From a virus, in IMG/VR virus record IMGVR_UViG_3300042563_003224, positions 41,164-105,163 of that record: DNA of 64,000 nt; one strand, given 5' to 3'. Positions within the stretch are counted from its first letter, which is position 1; the number at the start of each line of letters is the position of its first letter. Positions 8,869 to 16,953 of this stretch are shown here, one piece after another. Made by a program: the position numbers and the translations under genes. A model generated the notes under the pieces. It saw only the letters and a list, made by a program, of their open reading frames with translations, ran no database searches and was not told where the DNA came from.

Positions 8869-9854
8869 TTTAATTCTGGGTTTATATCAATCATAACTTT
8901 ACCTGTAGATTTCCTACTGGAAGCAAACTGTAGTGCATCGGTCGCTTGATCTAAAGGATATCGAGCAGTAATCTTCGGTAACAGTTTACCTTGTGCCAAC
9001 CAATTTAATAGTATACCATAGTTAACATGTATTTCTTGTAGCCCGGCTTTGATAGAAGCTATGTTGTATACTCCAATTATGCTTCGTTCTTTCAATAACG
9101 CCAAGTTCAATGGGATCCTGGGAATTTCACCGGCGGCAAATCCAACACTCAGATATTTGCCTCTAAAAGCCAAACTACGGAAAGCAGGTTCTGCATATCG
9201 ATCGCCCACTGTGTCAAATACAAAATTAACTCCGGCACCTCCGGTGAACTCCTCAACTTGTTCTTGCAAGTTTTCTGTGTTGTAGTTGATACACCAATCG
9301 GCTCCTATATCGCGACAGTATTGTAATTTTTCCTCTGACCCAGCGGCGGCAATAACTCGTGCGCCCATGACTTTGGCTATTTCAACAGCGGCACTACCAG
9401 TACCACCACTGGCTCCCAACACCAATACTGTATTGCCTTCTTGTAATTGTCCTAAGTCCTTTAAACCGTGTAGTGCTGTAGAGTATGTGACACTTAGACA
9501 GGCCGCATGATCTAGTCTAGTATTAGGTGACAATTTTTTAATTGCTTTTTCGTGTACCATTGCCTGTTGAACTATTGCACCTGTACCACATCCAACAAAT
9601 ACTCGATCACCCACCTTGCACGATTTGACAGCGACTCCAACCTTGGATACTATTCCGGAAAATTCATGCCCGGGTACAAACGGTAGCGGTGGCCGGACTT
9701 GATATAGTCCTTGCACAATCAACACATCGGGCCACGACACCGGTGCATAGGCAACATCAACTACTACTTCGGTAGGACCTGGTTTTGGTTCTGGTATGGA
9801 ACGGACACGCATGGTGTCGATGGGTCCGTATTTGTGGCAAATTAATGCTTTCAT
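8865..9854 (-). CDS. NAD(P)H:quinone oxidoreductase-like MDR dehydrogenase
   Basis: A 329-residue member of the medium-chain dehydrogenase/reductase superfamily, zinc-independent quinone-oxidoreductase branch. Visible are GHEFSGIV.KVG, the Rossmann motif GASGGTGSAAVEIAK (residues ~148-162), FDTVGD and a C-terminal STGKV.I. It should use NAD(P)H to reduce quinones or enones, or act on a related acyl substrate, in the cytosol. The length is normal for the family. It is embedded among tiny phage proteins and coupled to both neighbours by ATGA, so it is co-expressed with them. A late-like box lies just before its start. Confidence 0.85.
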   Translation of the reverse strand: MKALICHKYGPIDTMRVRSIPEPKPGPTEVVVDVAYAPVSWPDVLIVQGLYQVRPPLPFVPGHEFSGIVSKVGVAVKSCKVGDRVFVGCGTGAIVQQAMVHEKAIKKLSPNTRLDHAACLSVTYSTALHGLKDLGQLQEGNTVLVLGASGGTGSAAVEIAKVMGARVIAAAGSEEKLQYCRDIGADWCINYNTENLQEQVEEFTGGAGVNFVFDTVGDRYAEPAFRSLAFRGKYLSVGFAAGEIPRIPLNLALLKERSIIGVYNIASIKAGLQEIHVNYGILLNWLAQGKLLPKITARYPLDQATDALQFASSRKSTGKVMIDINPELK

Positions 9855-10090
9855 AAGTATTTCATCCTAAAAAATGTTTCTGCGGCATCATCATAAAAGT
9901 CCAAGTACATGGTTATCCTGTATCCTGATCCCAGGTCACCATCGTTGACCCAGTGTTGGTGCAATCGCGTAGTAAATCCCAGTTCACGCCGCATGGTTTC
10001 TCTAATCAACAACACACTGGGTTTCCAACCGTATTCTGTTTTGAGCTGTTTACGGATTCGGGTCCATTGGTCTTCAGTCAGTGTGATCAT
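9851..10090 (-). CDS. small phage protein, member of tandem array
   Basis: 79 residues from the ATG at 10090, chosen for its ATGA overlap with the gene upstream. The end, YLDFYDDAAETFFRMKYL, follows the pattern aromatic-x-F-x-D-x-x-x-A-x-x-F-x-x-x-Y seen in its neighbours. Function unknown. Confidence 0.55.
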   Translation of the reverse strand: MITLTEDQWTRIRKQLKTEYGWKPSVLLIRETMRRELGFTTRLHQHWVNDGDLGSGYRITMYLDFYDDAAETFFRMKYL

Positions 10091-10335
10091 TTGCTGTACT
10101 TCAATTTCCAAAAGGTATAATCTTTTTCTTCAAGTTCGCCAACCACAGTAATACGGTATCCCCAGTTATCATTGTCTGCGTTGACATAAAAAGTCGGAGA
10201 TTCTACACAATGCGCCATACAGTATTGTCCTGCTTCGGTTTGTTGCCATTCCCACAAAGGTTGTGACGCATACAGTTCTGGATCCTCTACATCACCCATG
10301 CGAAATTCATGCAGTAATGTTTTAACTACAGCCAT
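10087..10335 (-). CDS. small phage protein, member of tandem array
   Basis: 82 residues ending in a strand-turn-strand segment (YRITVVGELEE...FWKLKYSK) related to the C-termini of its neighbours. It overlaps the genes on both sides. Function unknown. Confidence 0.5.
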   Translation of the reverse strand: MAVVKTLLHEFRMGDVEDPELYASQPLWEWQQTEAGQYCMAHCVESPTFYVNADNDNWGYRITVVGELEEKDYTFWKLKYSK

Positions 10336-10571
10336 TGGGCAACATGTTCTACTGTGGTTTCTTCCATGGTGCGTCTATGTCCGGCTGACTTTAATTGAAA
10401 CATAAGTGCATCATGTTCGTCGTCAAATGTAAAGTCCATGAATTCTGCTGTGGGGTGAAACTGCATACGTTCGCCGGGTAGGCCAAATGTTTCTACACAC
10501 CAGGCCAACAGCTCATTCCATGCATCACCGTGATTATATGGATCTTGCCAAGGTACCCTAATAGTTATCAT
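10326..10571 (-). CDS. small phage protein, member of tandem array
   Basis: 81 residues. It has the array's N-terminal W-C helix (WNELLAWCVETFG) and the DFTFDDEHDALMFQLK segment, then a short tail. This is the clearest link between the array members and a shared small alpha/beta fold. Confidence 0.55.
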   Translation of the reverse strand: MITIRVPWQDPYNHGDAWNELLAWCVETFGLPGERMQFHPTAEFMDFTFDDEHDALMFQLKSAGHRRTMEETTVEHVAQWL

Positions 10572-10574
10572 ATA

Positions 10575-10787
10575 TTAACTCCACTTCAGTAAAAATGCTG
10601 ACATGTCTTCTTCTCGGTCAAATCGAAATGTATCAAATGCTGTGCGTCGTACTGTGGGCATGGTGTTCCAACACCAATGTTGTATAGGATCCATTAGGGC
10701 TTCGTTTAGGATATAGCCGGGGTTACTGTAGTCACTGGTAATAGTATCAGCTATTTTCAACTCCATGCCATCTCTAATCCATTTCAT
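10575..10787 (-). CDS. small phage protein, member of tandem array
   Basis: 70 residues from the ATG at 10787 (ATGA overlap with the preceding gene). It has the helix IQHWCWN and a C-terminal TFRFDREEDMSAFLLKWS, matching the array pattern. Confidence 0.55.
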   Translation of the reverse strand: MKWIRDGMELKIADTITSDYSNPGYILNEALMDPIQHWCWNTMPTVRRTAFDTFRFDREEDMSAFLLKWS

Positions 10788-10996
10788 GTCCACACCAATG
10801 CAAATGCTGTTGCATCTCTGTCATGTTTGAATGTAAAAGTTGTTTCTCCAAACATGCTCCATACAGCCCAGGTTCGTTTATCCCAGTCGCCAGGATCGGC
10901 ATACACATGCCCGCCATGGCCAATATGGTCATAGCACCAAGCGGACATTTCTCTGTTGAGATGATATTGTTGTTTACCAATTTTGATTTCGGTCAT
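10784..10996 (-). CDS. small phage protein, member of tandem array
   Basis: 70 residues from the ATG at 10996 (ATGA overlap). It contains SAWCYDHIG and WSMFGETTFTF, and ends DATAFALVWT. It is the same layout as its neighbours: W-C helix, W-x-F strand, F-x-F strand, A-x-x-F-x-L-x-W end. Confidence 0.6.
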   Translation of the reverse strand: MTEIKIGKQQYHLNREMSAWCYDHIGHGGHVYADPGDWDKRTWAVWSMFGETTFTFKHDRDATAFALVWT

Positions 10997-11184
10997 TGCC
11001 ATCGTAAACAAAATAAGGTTGCACCCTCCGGAGTGGGCATTCGAAAAGTCCATACGTGGCTGGGGAATCCACTGCTGAAACTCCAGGCATCTATGCCAAT
11101 TTCTCGTTCACACCAATCAATGATATCGTAGATATCTTTATCTTTACAATCTAAGGTTATGGAAGTCATATCACATTGTAACAT
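10993..11184 (-). CDS. small phage protein, member of tandem array
   Basis: 63 residues from the ATG at 11184; an in-frame ATG at 11169 is an alternative. It has IIDWCEREIG, VWTFRM and a final GATLFCLRWQ. It overlaps the next gene by ATGA. Confidence 0.55.
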   Translation of the reverse strand: MLQCDMTSITLDCKDKDIYDIIDWCEREIGIDAWSFSSGFPSHVWTFRMPTPEGATLFCLRWQ

Positions 11185-11192
11185 TGTTGTCT

Positions 11193-11591
11193 TTATAGGT
11201 CTTGTTTTTTGAGCGTGTCCCATACTTCTTTTTGCTCTCGGAACTTGTCGCGTAGTCGTCTATATTGGATGCCGGCTTCTTTGAGTTCGTCAAATTCTTT
11301 TTCCAATGCAGAGTCCATCTTCATTACACCCAGCATTTCCTGTATGCTCACCAATGTCTCTGTCAAACTCACGCCGTTTATTTTAAGGTCTGCGTTCTTG
11401 CCATTTAGCTCCAAGGTGCCGCTTTGTTTTAGTGTGGCGGCGGTATTGTTGACCGCATAGCCTGGGTTGGCCCAAGTTCCGTTGGTGCCCGAGCTGGTGT
11501 ACACATAGCCATTTTGTCCCATTGGCGGGACGGTGACAGTTACATTACCATATGTGTATGGTGATGCGGTTGTATTCATTGTGTATGACAT
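11193..11591 (-). CDS. conserved phage protein with coiled-coil C-terminus
   Basis: 132 residues from the ATG at 11591. The N-terminal half is G/T/N-rich with NGYVYTSSG and LELNGKNADLKINGVSL, reminiscent of small virion-associated proteins. The C-terminal ~60 residues form a charged helix ending LKKQDL. Its structural role is an inference from composition. Confidence 0.5.
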   Translation of the reverse strand: MSYTMNTTASPYTYGNVTVTVPPMGQNGYVYTSSGTNGTWANPGYAVNNTAATLKQSGTLELNGKNADLKINGVSLTETLVSIQEMLGVMKMDSALEKEFDELKEAGIQYRRLRDKFREQKEVWDTLKKQDL

Positions 11592-11627
11592 AATAGCATT
11601 ATATATCTTTAGCACCAAGATGTCAAA

Positions 11628-11634
11628 CTAAATA
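11628..11634 (+). promoter_or_regulatory. T4-late-like promoter box
   Basis: CTAAATA, followed five bases later by the ATG at 11640, so the predicted message would be essentially leaderless. Confidence 0.45.
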
Positions 11635-11639
11635 TTTCC

Positions 11640-11996
11640 ATGTTAGCACTTAAATATGAATCTTACCGACCAGACCTTTCTGTACCATGGGTATCGGAAC
11701 TACTTACAACAACACAAGATCCTGCATTGCAATCGTTGAGTCAGAGCTATAATCGTTGGCTAGACCTATCACAGGGACAACATGGGTGGCGTATGCAGAT
11801 CGTACACGGCAATGATCCACACGTGGGCATACACATACACGACTTTGGTCCAACCACTACCGAAGAAAGTATATATCACTTGTACGATCTTTATCTATAT
11901 CGCTTCTTGCCAGAGTACCAAGAATGGTACCACTGGCTAAGAAACTATGTGCAACAACATAATTGGCGTATCACTAGAACCATCATAGAGATTTAG
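11640..11996 (+). CDS. hypothetical phage protein
   Basis: 118 residues, soluble, rich in tyrosine, tryptophan and histidine (HVGIHIHDFG, YHLYDLYLYRFLPEYQEWYHWLR). No family recognised. It is one of the few plus-strand genes. It converges on the phosphoesterase gene, and the two stop codons overlap. Confidence 0.5.
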   Translation: MLALKYESYRPDLSVPWVSELLTTTQDPALQSLSQSYNRWLDLSQGQHGWRMQIVHGNDPHVGIHIHDFGPTTTEESIYHLYDLYLYRFLPEYQEWYHWLRNYVQQHNWRITRTIIEI

Positions 11997-12847
11997 ATAT
12001 CAAATCCAAAATTGGGATCAAAGTGTTCTGCTGATTCCTCGTAACCTTTATAGCCACGCGGATTGCATACCACACGACACTCTCCGATCATGTAGTCAAA
12101 TTGATCATGTGTGTGTCCATGCGTCCATACTTTGATTTCTGGATAATCCAACATAAACTCACTGAGATCACTGCTGTAAGCACCATTCATAATGGTGTCA
12201 TTTAAGTAGCGTGGTTTGATACTGACCTTGCTTGGAGCATGGTGAGTGCAGATCACAACCGGACTTGTCTTGCCTTCTGCACGACGATTTGACATCACTG
12301 ACTTGAGATAACCCACAGTTTTATAATGATCTGTCATGGTTTTTTCTGGCTGTAGCCTATGATATGCATTCTTGGTTTCGTTAAACATGGTGATTTGACG
12401 ATAGTCGTTCATCATTGATTTCATATGAAACAAGGTCAACTCGTCACCTCGGTTCATATCGGTCCAAAGCGTAGCACCTAAGAATGTAACACCATCGATG
12501 TCAATACACTCATTTTCCAACAGTTGCACATTGTCGGGCATCTGTTCTTTTAAATGTGAGTAAGTCTTGTGGTACTGGAATCCATAATGCTCGTGGTTAC
12601 CCATGACATAGATCACCTGCCTGTACTTGGGACATTCTTCAAGAAAGAAACGGATATACCGATCTTCGCGTTTTCCATTAAACACCTGTTCTGTTAACAC
12701 CTGATTCAATATGTGGTTTTCTCTGTAACGTTCACGCTTGACATTCTTGGCCTCACAGATGTCTCCAGACAGGATTAGGACATCGCCGCCTGGCAACTCG
12801 AGATCTGCAAACTCAAGGTGTAAATCACTCATAACATTAACACGCAT
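11993..12847 (-). CDS. calcineurin-like metallophosphoesterase
   Basis: 284 residues with all metal-binding blocks of the family: DLHLEF (residues 8-13), GDIC, GNHEHYG, THHAP and GHTHDQFDY. It is a two-metal phosphohydrolase of the cytoplasm; the substrate could be a nucleotide, an RNA end or a phosphoprotein, and cannot be read from sequence. An AGGAGAAG ribosome-binding site and a TATAAT-type box lie upstream. Confidence 0.85.
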   Translation of the reverse strand: MRVNVMSDLHLEFADLELPGGDVLILSGDICEAKNVKRERYRENHILNQVLTEQVFNGKREDRYIRFFLEECPKYRQVIYVMGNHEHYGFQYHKTYSHLKEQMPDNVQLLENECIDIDGVTFLGATLWTDMNRGDELTLFHMKSMMNDYRQITMFNETKNAYHRLQPEKTMTDHYKTVGYLKSVMSNRRAEGKTSPVVICTHHAPSKVSIKPRYLNDTIMNGAYSSDLSEFMLDYPEIKVWTHGHTHDQFDYMIGECRVVCNPRGYKGYEESAEHFDPNFGFDI

Positions 12848-12901
12848 CTTCTTCTCCTATAATAGTAATTATACTATCAATTCCGTTATTGCACAAATAA
12901 A

Positions 12902-12923
12902 AAAAGGCCCCTCGGGGCCTTTT
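12902..12923 (-). terminator. intrinsic terminator
   Basis: Stem AAAAGGCCCC / GGGGCCTTTT with a two-base centre, just after the stop of the HTH gene at 12939. It has U/A tracts on both sides, so it may work in both directions. Confidence 0.8.
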
Positions 12924-12938
12924 GGGTCGCGCCAGGGA

Positions 12939-13205
12939 TTAAACCAAACCCATTGCCAATGCTTTGTAACCAGCGGCTACAACTTTGCGGCTTGGTTTGC
13001 CATGCACATACTCAGTAACAGTAACACCGTTACCAGCTTTGCGGCTGTTTGCATAAATTGCAAAACCAGCTTGACGAATACGACTGGCTTCAGCACTCAA
13101 GTTGCCAATGCCAAAACGCTTACGAGCTTCGCTTGCAGTCAATTTCTCACCATTGAGAACCATGGCTTTAAAAGCCTTACCAGTTTTAGTTTCTAGATTA
13201 ATCAT
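12939..13205 (-). CDS. small helix-turn-helix-type phage protein
   Basis: 88 residues. LTASEARKRFGIGNLSAEASRIRQAGF reads as a helix-turn-helix followed by a wing, like short DNA-binding proteins common in T4-like phages. The C-terminal tail is basic. It has its own sigma70-type promoter (13252-13280) and a terminator, so it is a single-gene unit, probably made early. The target is unknown. Confidence 0.65.
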   Translation of the reverse strand: MINLETKTGKAFKAMVLNGEKLTASEARKRFGIGNLSAEASRIRQAGFAIYANSRKAGNGVTVTEYVHGKPSRKVVAAGYKALAMGLV

Positions 13206-13251
13206 CTTTTTTCCTTTAAAAGTATTTGCAGTAATTTCAACTGCTGATGCT

Positions 13252-13280
13252 AGTATAGCAAAATTATTACACTAGGTCAA
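13252..13280 (-). promoter_or_regulatory. sigma70-type promoter
   Basis: TTGACC, 17-base spacer, TATACT on the minus strand; drives the HTH gene. Confidence 0.75.
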
Positions 13281-13289
13281 CAACTAGTT

Positions 13290-13508
13290 TTACCGTTTGT
13301 AATATGTTTGCCCATAATATATCTTGCGACACACTTCTTGACCTTGGAGCAGTCGATATGTAACGCAATCTTGATGGTAATGGTCACTTAGGGCATGACT
13401 GGCAACCGTTTTTCCAGTTGTGGCGGCCACACCCAAATCCATAACTGTAGTCACGGCACAACCTTGAAGGGTGACCAATAACACCATTAACCACTTATAG
13501 GTTATCAT
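13290..13508 (-). CDS. small lipoprotein
   Basis: 72 residues with a short hydrophobic leader and lipobox LQGC at residues 14-17. Two or three further cysteines are in the mature part. Predicted membrane-anchored lipoprotein of unknown function; overlaps the upstream gene by 14 bases. Confidence 0.55.
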   Translation of the reverse strand: MITYKWLMVLLVTLQGCAVTTVMDLGVAATTGKTVASHALSDHYHQDCVTYRLLQGQEVCRKIYYGQTYYKR

Positions 13509-13869
13509 ATGAAATAGGCATCCATCCTAGTTGTCGTAGGTCTGTTTCAATTTCTTCGGTTACTTGCCCTTCGGGCACAAATCCTTCGCCTGTGCGACAA
13601 CCAAGACCAAATCCTTCTTCTTCGGATCCAATGCCCGAGCAGTACCAATCTATGTAATTACCTTGCTGTCTAATGGTGGCAATGATGCCTCCGGCATAGC
13701 GCCAACTGCAATGCCACAGTTGTTTTTTCAATATGGCCATGACTTCTAGTCGTTGCCACTGCATATTACACAAGGCCGCATAGAGGTTTTGTGCATAGGT
13801 GTCATTGGCCCTGACCTTGTCACAGATCCAGGTGGTATTTTTTAGATCGGTTTCTAAATTATGATCCAT
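13495..13869 (-). CDS. conserved T4-like phage protein, function unknown
   Basis: 124 residues. The block CSWRYAGGIIATIR...IDWYCSG...VPEG.VTEEI..DL..LGW is a pattern I recognise from many marine phages, always without a known activity. The start codon lies only five bases after the -10 box of a perfect promoter, so the message may be leaderless. Confidence 0.6.
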   Translation of the reverse strand: MDHNLETDLKNTTWICDKVRANDTYAQNLYAALCNMQWQRLEVMAILKKQLWHCSWRYAGGIIATIRQQGNYIDWYCSGIGSEEEGFGLGCRTGEGFVPEGQVTEEIETDLRQLGWMPISYDNL

Positions 13870-13874
13870 ACCTT

Positions 13875-13903
13875 ATTATAAACTATTTTAAATTTTGTGT
13901 CAA
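13875..13903 (-). promoter_or_regulatory. consensus sigma70-type promoter, leaderless geometry
   Basis: TTGACA, 17 bases, TATAAT on the minus strand, then five bases to the ATG at 13869. Confidence 0.8.
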
Positions 13904-13949
13904 CTAAAAAGTGGTCTACGGCGTTGTATATATGTAACATAAAAAACAA

Positions 13950-14294
13950 ATGAAATTACTTGCCATTTTAATTGCTGTATCAGTATTTGCGGTAGAACCT
14001 GCTGGCGCGGTAGTAACGGTCACACCAAAAACGGCCAAAGCGCATCTACCACGAGTGCCTAGAGTCAAACTGCTTCGTAGTAATCCACACAGGTTTACTG
14101 CCATTCGGTTGCAGGGTACCAATCCGTATGATGCACCAGATGATGATTTCCTTTGTGTCAGTAGTGCTCGCAAACCAAAAGTTATCAATCCCAATCTTGT
14201 GGATGACGATGAAGAACTTTCGGAATATGTGACCATACGATTGATGGTGGCCCGTGCCAGAGCCATGCAAAAGTACAGAGAAGTCCGTGCATAA
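13950..14294 (+). CDS. small secreted protein
   Basis: 114 residues with a clear signal peptide (MKLLAILIAVSVFAVEPAGA). The mature part is basic then acidic (DDDEELSEY) with a helical end. No family recognised. It is a plus-strand single gene, divergent from the gene at 13495-13869 and followed by a terminator. Confidence 0.55.
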   Translation: MKLLAILIAVSVFAVEPAGAVVTVTPKTAKAHLPRVPRVKLLRSNPHRFTAIRLQGTNPYDAPDDDFLCVSSARKPKVINPNLVDDDEELSEYVTIRLMVARARAMQKYREVRA

Positions 14295-14318
14295 AAAAAG
14301 GCCCTAAGGGGCCTTTTT
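14295..14318 (+). terminator. intrinsic terminator, bidirectional
   Basis: Stem AAAAAGGCCC / GGGCCTTTTT with loop TAAG between two convergent genes. Confidence 0.8.
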
Positions 14319-14525
14319 GGTTAATGTAACTTGCCGGGTGCGTTCATCAATGCCCCAAGTCAGCTCATCACCGATTCGCCAACCATTGGCCTCCAATGCG
14401 TCTGGGGGCAAGGGCATAACAATGTCGCCAGTTTCGGGATCCTCCTCCAACTCAACCGTCCAAGTTGTGGCAGATTGGCGAGTAATCCGGGCATCTAGCA
14501 CACTTGCCTCAATCTGACTTTTCAT
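14304..14525 (-). CDS. AbrB/SpoVT-like swapped-hairpin protein
   Basis: 73 residues. ETGDIVMPLPPDALEANGWRIGDELTW matches the swapped-hairpin beta-barrel DNA-binding fold of AbrB/MazE-type proteins (P-x-x-x-L...G...GD-x-L). Likely a small transcription regulator. It overlaps the DUF2693 gene. Confidence 0.6.
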   Translation of the reverse strand: MKSQIEASVLDARITRQSATTWTVELEEDPETGDIVMPLPPDALEANGWRIGDELTWGIDERTRQVTLTKKAP

Positions 14526-14814
14526 TTATAATCCTAACATCAGTTACATTCATCACACGAAATGATCTCCATTCGTTTTTGTCTAGACAGAATACGCTAA
14601 GTGTTTCGGGTTTGTATAAACGAGTTTGGTGATGTTCGTTTACGGCCCGAGCAGGCATTGCCGCCGCTCTAAGGGTGCAAGGCATGGTGCGTACAGAGCC
14701 ATCTACCTTGGTAAAAGTAATTTCGCAATCGTGTTCACTTAACAGATTACGGATATAACGATTGCGACTATCAGCATCACCTGCTAATTCTAGTACTATT
14801 TCAGTGTCGGTCAT
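14509..14814 (-). CDS. DUF2693-like SH3-barrel phage protein
   Basis: 101 residues. The segments SVRTMPCTLRAA and LSVFCLDKNEWRSFRVMNVTDV fit the DUF2693 family of phage proteins that contain a conserved R-x-M-x-C-T-L and W-R-S-F-R. Function unknown. It is coupled to the gene upstream by ATGA. Confidence 0.65.
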   Translation of the reverse strand: MTDTEIVLELAGDADSRNRYIRNLLSEHDCEITFTKVDGSVRTMPCTLRAAAMPARAVNEHHQTRLYKPETLSVFCLDKNEWRSFRVMNVTDVRIINEKSD

Positions 14815-14981
14815 TTGTCGCCCTTGTTACGACTAGTGCGTTGTCTAGAACCGTCTTGTTCGATTACAACATAACTACGCACAAAGGCACCACGAGTATG
14901 GTTGTCTAAAATCAGTGACGCGGCACGTTTTACACTCTTGCTGATCTTAACAGCTTTTGGATCATATCCTCTACAGGTCAT
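14811..14981 (-). CDS. small conserved phage protein (56 residues)
   Basis: Starts MTCRGYDPKAVKISKSVKRAA and ends RNKGDK with a TGA that overlaps the next ATG. The CRGYDPKAVK start and the central R.YVV are a pattern I know from T4-like phages. Basic, soluble, function unknown. Confidence 0.6.
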   Translation of the reverse strand: MTCRGYDPKAVKISKSVKRAASLILDNHTRGAFVRSYVVIEQDGSRQRTSRNKGDK

Positions 14982-15222
14982 TTTGTGTTTCCTTTTTAAA
15001 TTGTTTACGACAGGCTCGTTTCATAGCAGGAGTAAAGTCTGGATGTATCTCTGCTACACTGCAATTATACACATGATCTCTATCGTTGAGCAAGAGCTTT
15101 TGAACAATATTAATGCCAAGCCAAATCAAACCAAACAATGCAATCACAATGACTACATCTAATACCATAACTGTTAGTTTAAATAATTTTGTGTTTTCTT
15201 TGCTGGTGATTACAAATTTCAC
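14971..15222 (-). CDS. small single-pass membrane protein
   Basis: 83 residues with one long hydrophobic segment (about residues 15-42) and a basic C-terminal tail with two cysteines. Function unknown; overlaps genes on both sides. Confidence 0.5.
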   Translation of the reverse strand: MKFVITSKENTKLFKLTVMVLDVVIVIALFGLIWLGINIVQKLLLNDRDHVYNCSVAEIHPDFTPAMKRACRKQFKKETQNDL

Positions 15223-15413
15223 GCCAATGTGTCTACCTTTGTTCCTAACCCTCGACTTTTACCACCGATATCAAGTCGCCTTAGACGCATACGCTCGTTA
15301 TCAATGATGTCTGCGTTAATCTTTAATGATTGATGTTTGAGTTCCATTATGTGCTGATCTAACTGCTGGAGTTCCATTTGTTTCTGGTAAGATTGGACTA
15401 CATCAATTCTCAT
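15219..15413 (-). CDS. small helical protein
   Basis: 64 residues, mostly a charged helix (YQKQMELQQLDQHIMELKHQ). ATGA overlap with the ligase gene upstream and its downstream neighbour. Function unknown. Confidence 0.45.
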   Translation of the reverse strand: MRIDVVQSYQKQMELQQLDQHIMELKHQSLKINADIIDNERMRLRRLDIGGKSRGLGTKVDTLA

Positions 15414-16711
15414 AATTTCTCTCCTATTTCAAAGCCACGGAATCGAAGGAACCTAGGAAAGCGCAAACTGTAAGTACCATCTTGGTTCTGTGTTATGGCA
15501 TCGGCTCGCACTTCGACCACCTGGCCTGCACACTTGGCGCGATCCTGCCAAAAGTCTTCTCGCTGTTGGTCACTGAGTCCTGAACCTACATTGACTTGAA
15601 TGGCTCGTTCATCGTCAACACCTTCACATACCAGGGCACCTAACTTGCCCACATTGCGTCCTGTACCTTCTTCTGTATTTACGACAGTTAGGCTAACTTC
15701 AATAAAGGGTTTTTGTTTTAACCATGCGGTGCTTCTTTTACATTCGTAAACTGCATAAGGATCTTTGATCATAATGCCTTCGTATCCGCCTGCAATGGCA
15801 TCTGCATTGATTTGGGTAAAACGATCGGCACCCTCATCGGTATCTAGGTTCACAAGTTCCTGTCCCACAACTGACACATTGGGCATATGGTCTGCAATTG
15901 GCAAGTACCAGGCCAATAATTGCTCACTGCGTTTGTGCTGTGGACAACTGCTGACGCCTGATTGAAATTCCTTCAGTGGTAAGATGTCAAACAGGTTCAG
16001 CACCGCATCGTCGGTTCGGGCATCACCTTTGCGATGAATCTGCCGCATCAAGTCTTGAAAGTTTCCCGACATGATCTCACCATCTAACACTATTGGCTCT
16101 CGAAGAAACACCGCATGTTTGGCAATCTGTCGTTTAACTTCTTCAAAGTTCACCAGTTCTTTGCCATTGCGACTGTACTGATCAACTTGACCATTTGGGT
16201 ACACAATGGTAATCACACGCACACCATCAAGTTTGACTTCGATGACTTTTTCGCCAGAAACTTTACCTTCATGCTTGGCACCATCAAATGCCAATTGGCA
16301 CTCAAACACCGGCACATGAAACTTGGGATCTGCATGTTTGTTAATAGTACTATCACTAGTGCCACAACGCATGTCTTTGATCAAGATGCGTCGATACCAC
16401 AGATTCCATTCTGCTTCACGGGCATTCATACGCAGATAGTTCACTGCGGTAACGGCAGTATTGCCAGTGATACGGCGGTCGGCCAAGTCCTGTGCTGTTT
16501 TCCAAAACACTTCGCTAGTAAGTCCTTTGCCATCACCTGTTTTCTCGTCGACTTTTTTAACACCAAATGTGATCATGGCATCATATGCCGCACGGAATCC
16601 GCGGAACAATTCGGCATTGTCTGCCGCACTCTCTCGACGAATGATGGCTTCTTTTACTAGACGACTGTTGTCGGCTTCCAGCTCGGCAACAACTTCCCAG
16701 GGTTTGTTCAT
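15410..16711 (-). CDS. ATP-dependent DNA ligase
   Basis: 433 residues. The nucleotidyltransferase motif I is KLDGVR with K160 as the adenylated lysine. Further motifs include VLDGEIM, EGIMIKD and WLKQKPF, followed by an OB-fold with GRNVGKLGALVCEG. The N-terminal ~150 residues match the DNA-binding part of T4 gp30-like ligases. It seals nicks in phage DNA replication and repair. The gene is overlapped by ATGA at both ends, within an operon of small unknown proteins. Confidence 0.93.
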   Translation of the reverse strand: MNKPWEVVAELEADNSRLVKEAIIRRESAADNAELFRGFRAAYDAMITFGVKKVDEKTGDGKGLTSEVFWKTAQDLADRRITGNTAVTAVNYLRMNAREAEWNLWYRRILIKDMRCGTSDSTINKHADPKFHVPVFECQLAFDGAKHEGKVSGEKVIEVKLDGVRVITIVYPNGQVDQYSRNGKELVNFEEVKRQIAKHAVFLREPIVLDGEIMSGNFQDLMRQIHRKGDARTDDAVLNLFDILPLKEFQSGVSSCPQHKRSEQLLAWYLPIADHMPNVSVVGQELVNLDTDEGADRFTQINADAIAGGYEGIMIKDPYAVYECKRSTAWLKQKPFIEVSLTVVNTEEGTGRNVGKLGALVCEGVDDERAIQVNVGSGLSDQQREDFWQDRAKCAGQVVEVRADAITQNQDGTYSLRFPRFLRFRGFEIGEKL

Positions 16712-16953
16712 TTTGTTTCTCCATAGTGGATTGATTGGCCGGGCTTGATGCCCAAATAGTTCATGGCCATGATCAACATGAAATTGGCATGTTCTTTATT
16801 TTTGGGCAGTACAACTCTTTCACCTTCATTCAGTTGGCGTAGTTCTTCTTTGAGTTGTTCAAGTTCAAACACCAGGGGTCGAACTTCTAACCTCATAACT
16901 TCACGGGCTATGGCTTCAGCTTGACTTCTAGTAACTGGTACGGTATCTATCAT
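16708..16953 (-). CDS. hypothetical protein
   Basis: 81 residues from the ATG at 16953 (ATGA overlap). A charged helix (AIAREVMRLEV...LEQLKEELRQL) precedes a short domain. Possibly a ligase-operon partner. No family recognised. Confidence 0.5.
   Translation of the reverse strand: MIDTVPVTRSQAEAIAREVMRLEVRPLVFELEQLKEELRQLNEGERVVLPKNKEHANFMLIMAMNYLGIKPGQSIHYGETK

Noticed and set aside
10774-10980. Overlapping 68-residue minus-strand frame
   Set aside because: It occupies another frame of the small array gene at 10784-10996, lacks the array's features, and breaks the ATGA chain.
16115-16660. 181-residue plus-strand frame
   Set aside because: Antisense to the DNA ligase gene, whose catalytic motifs are intact.
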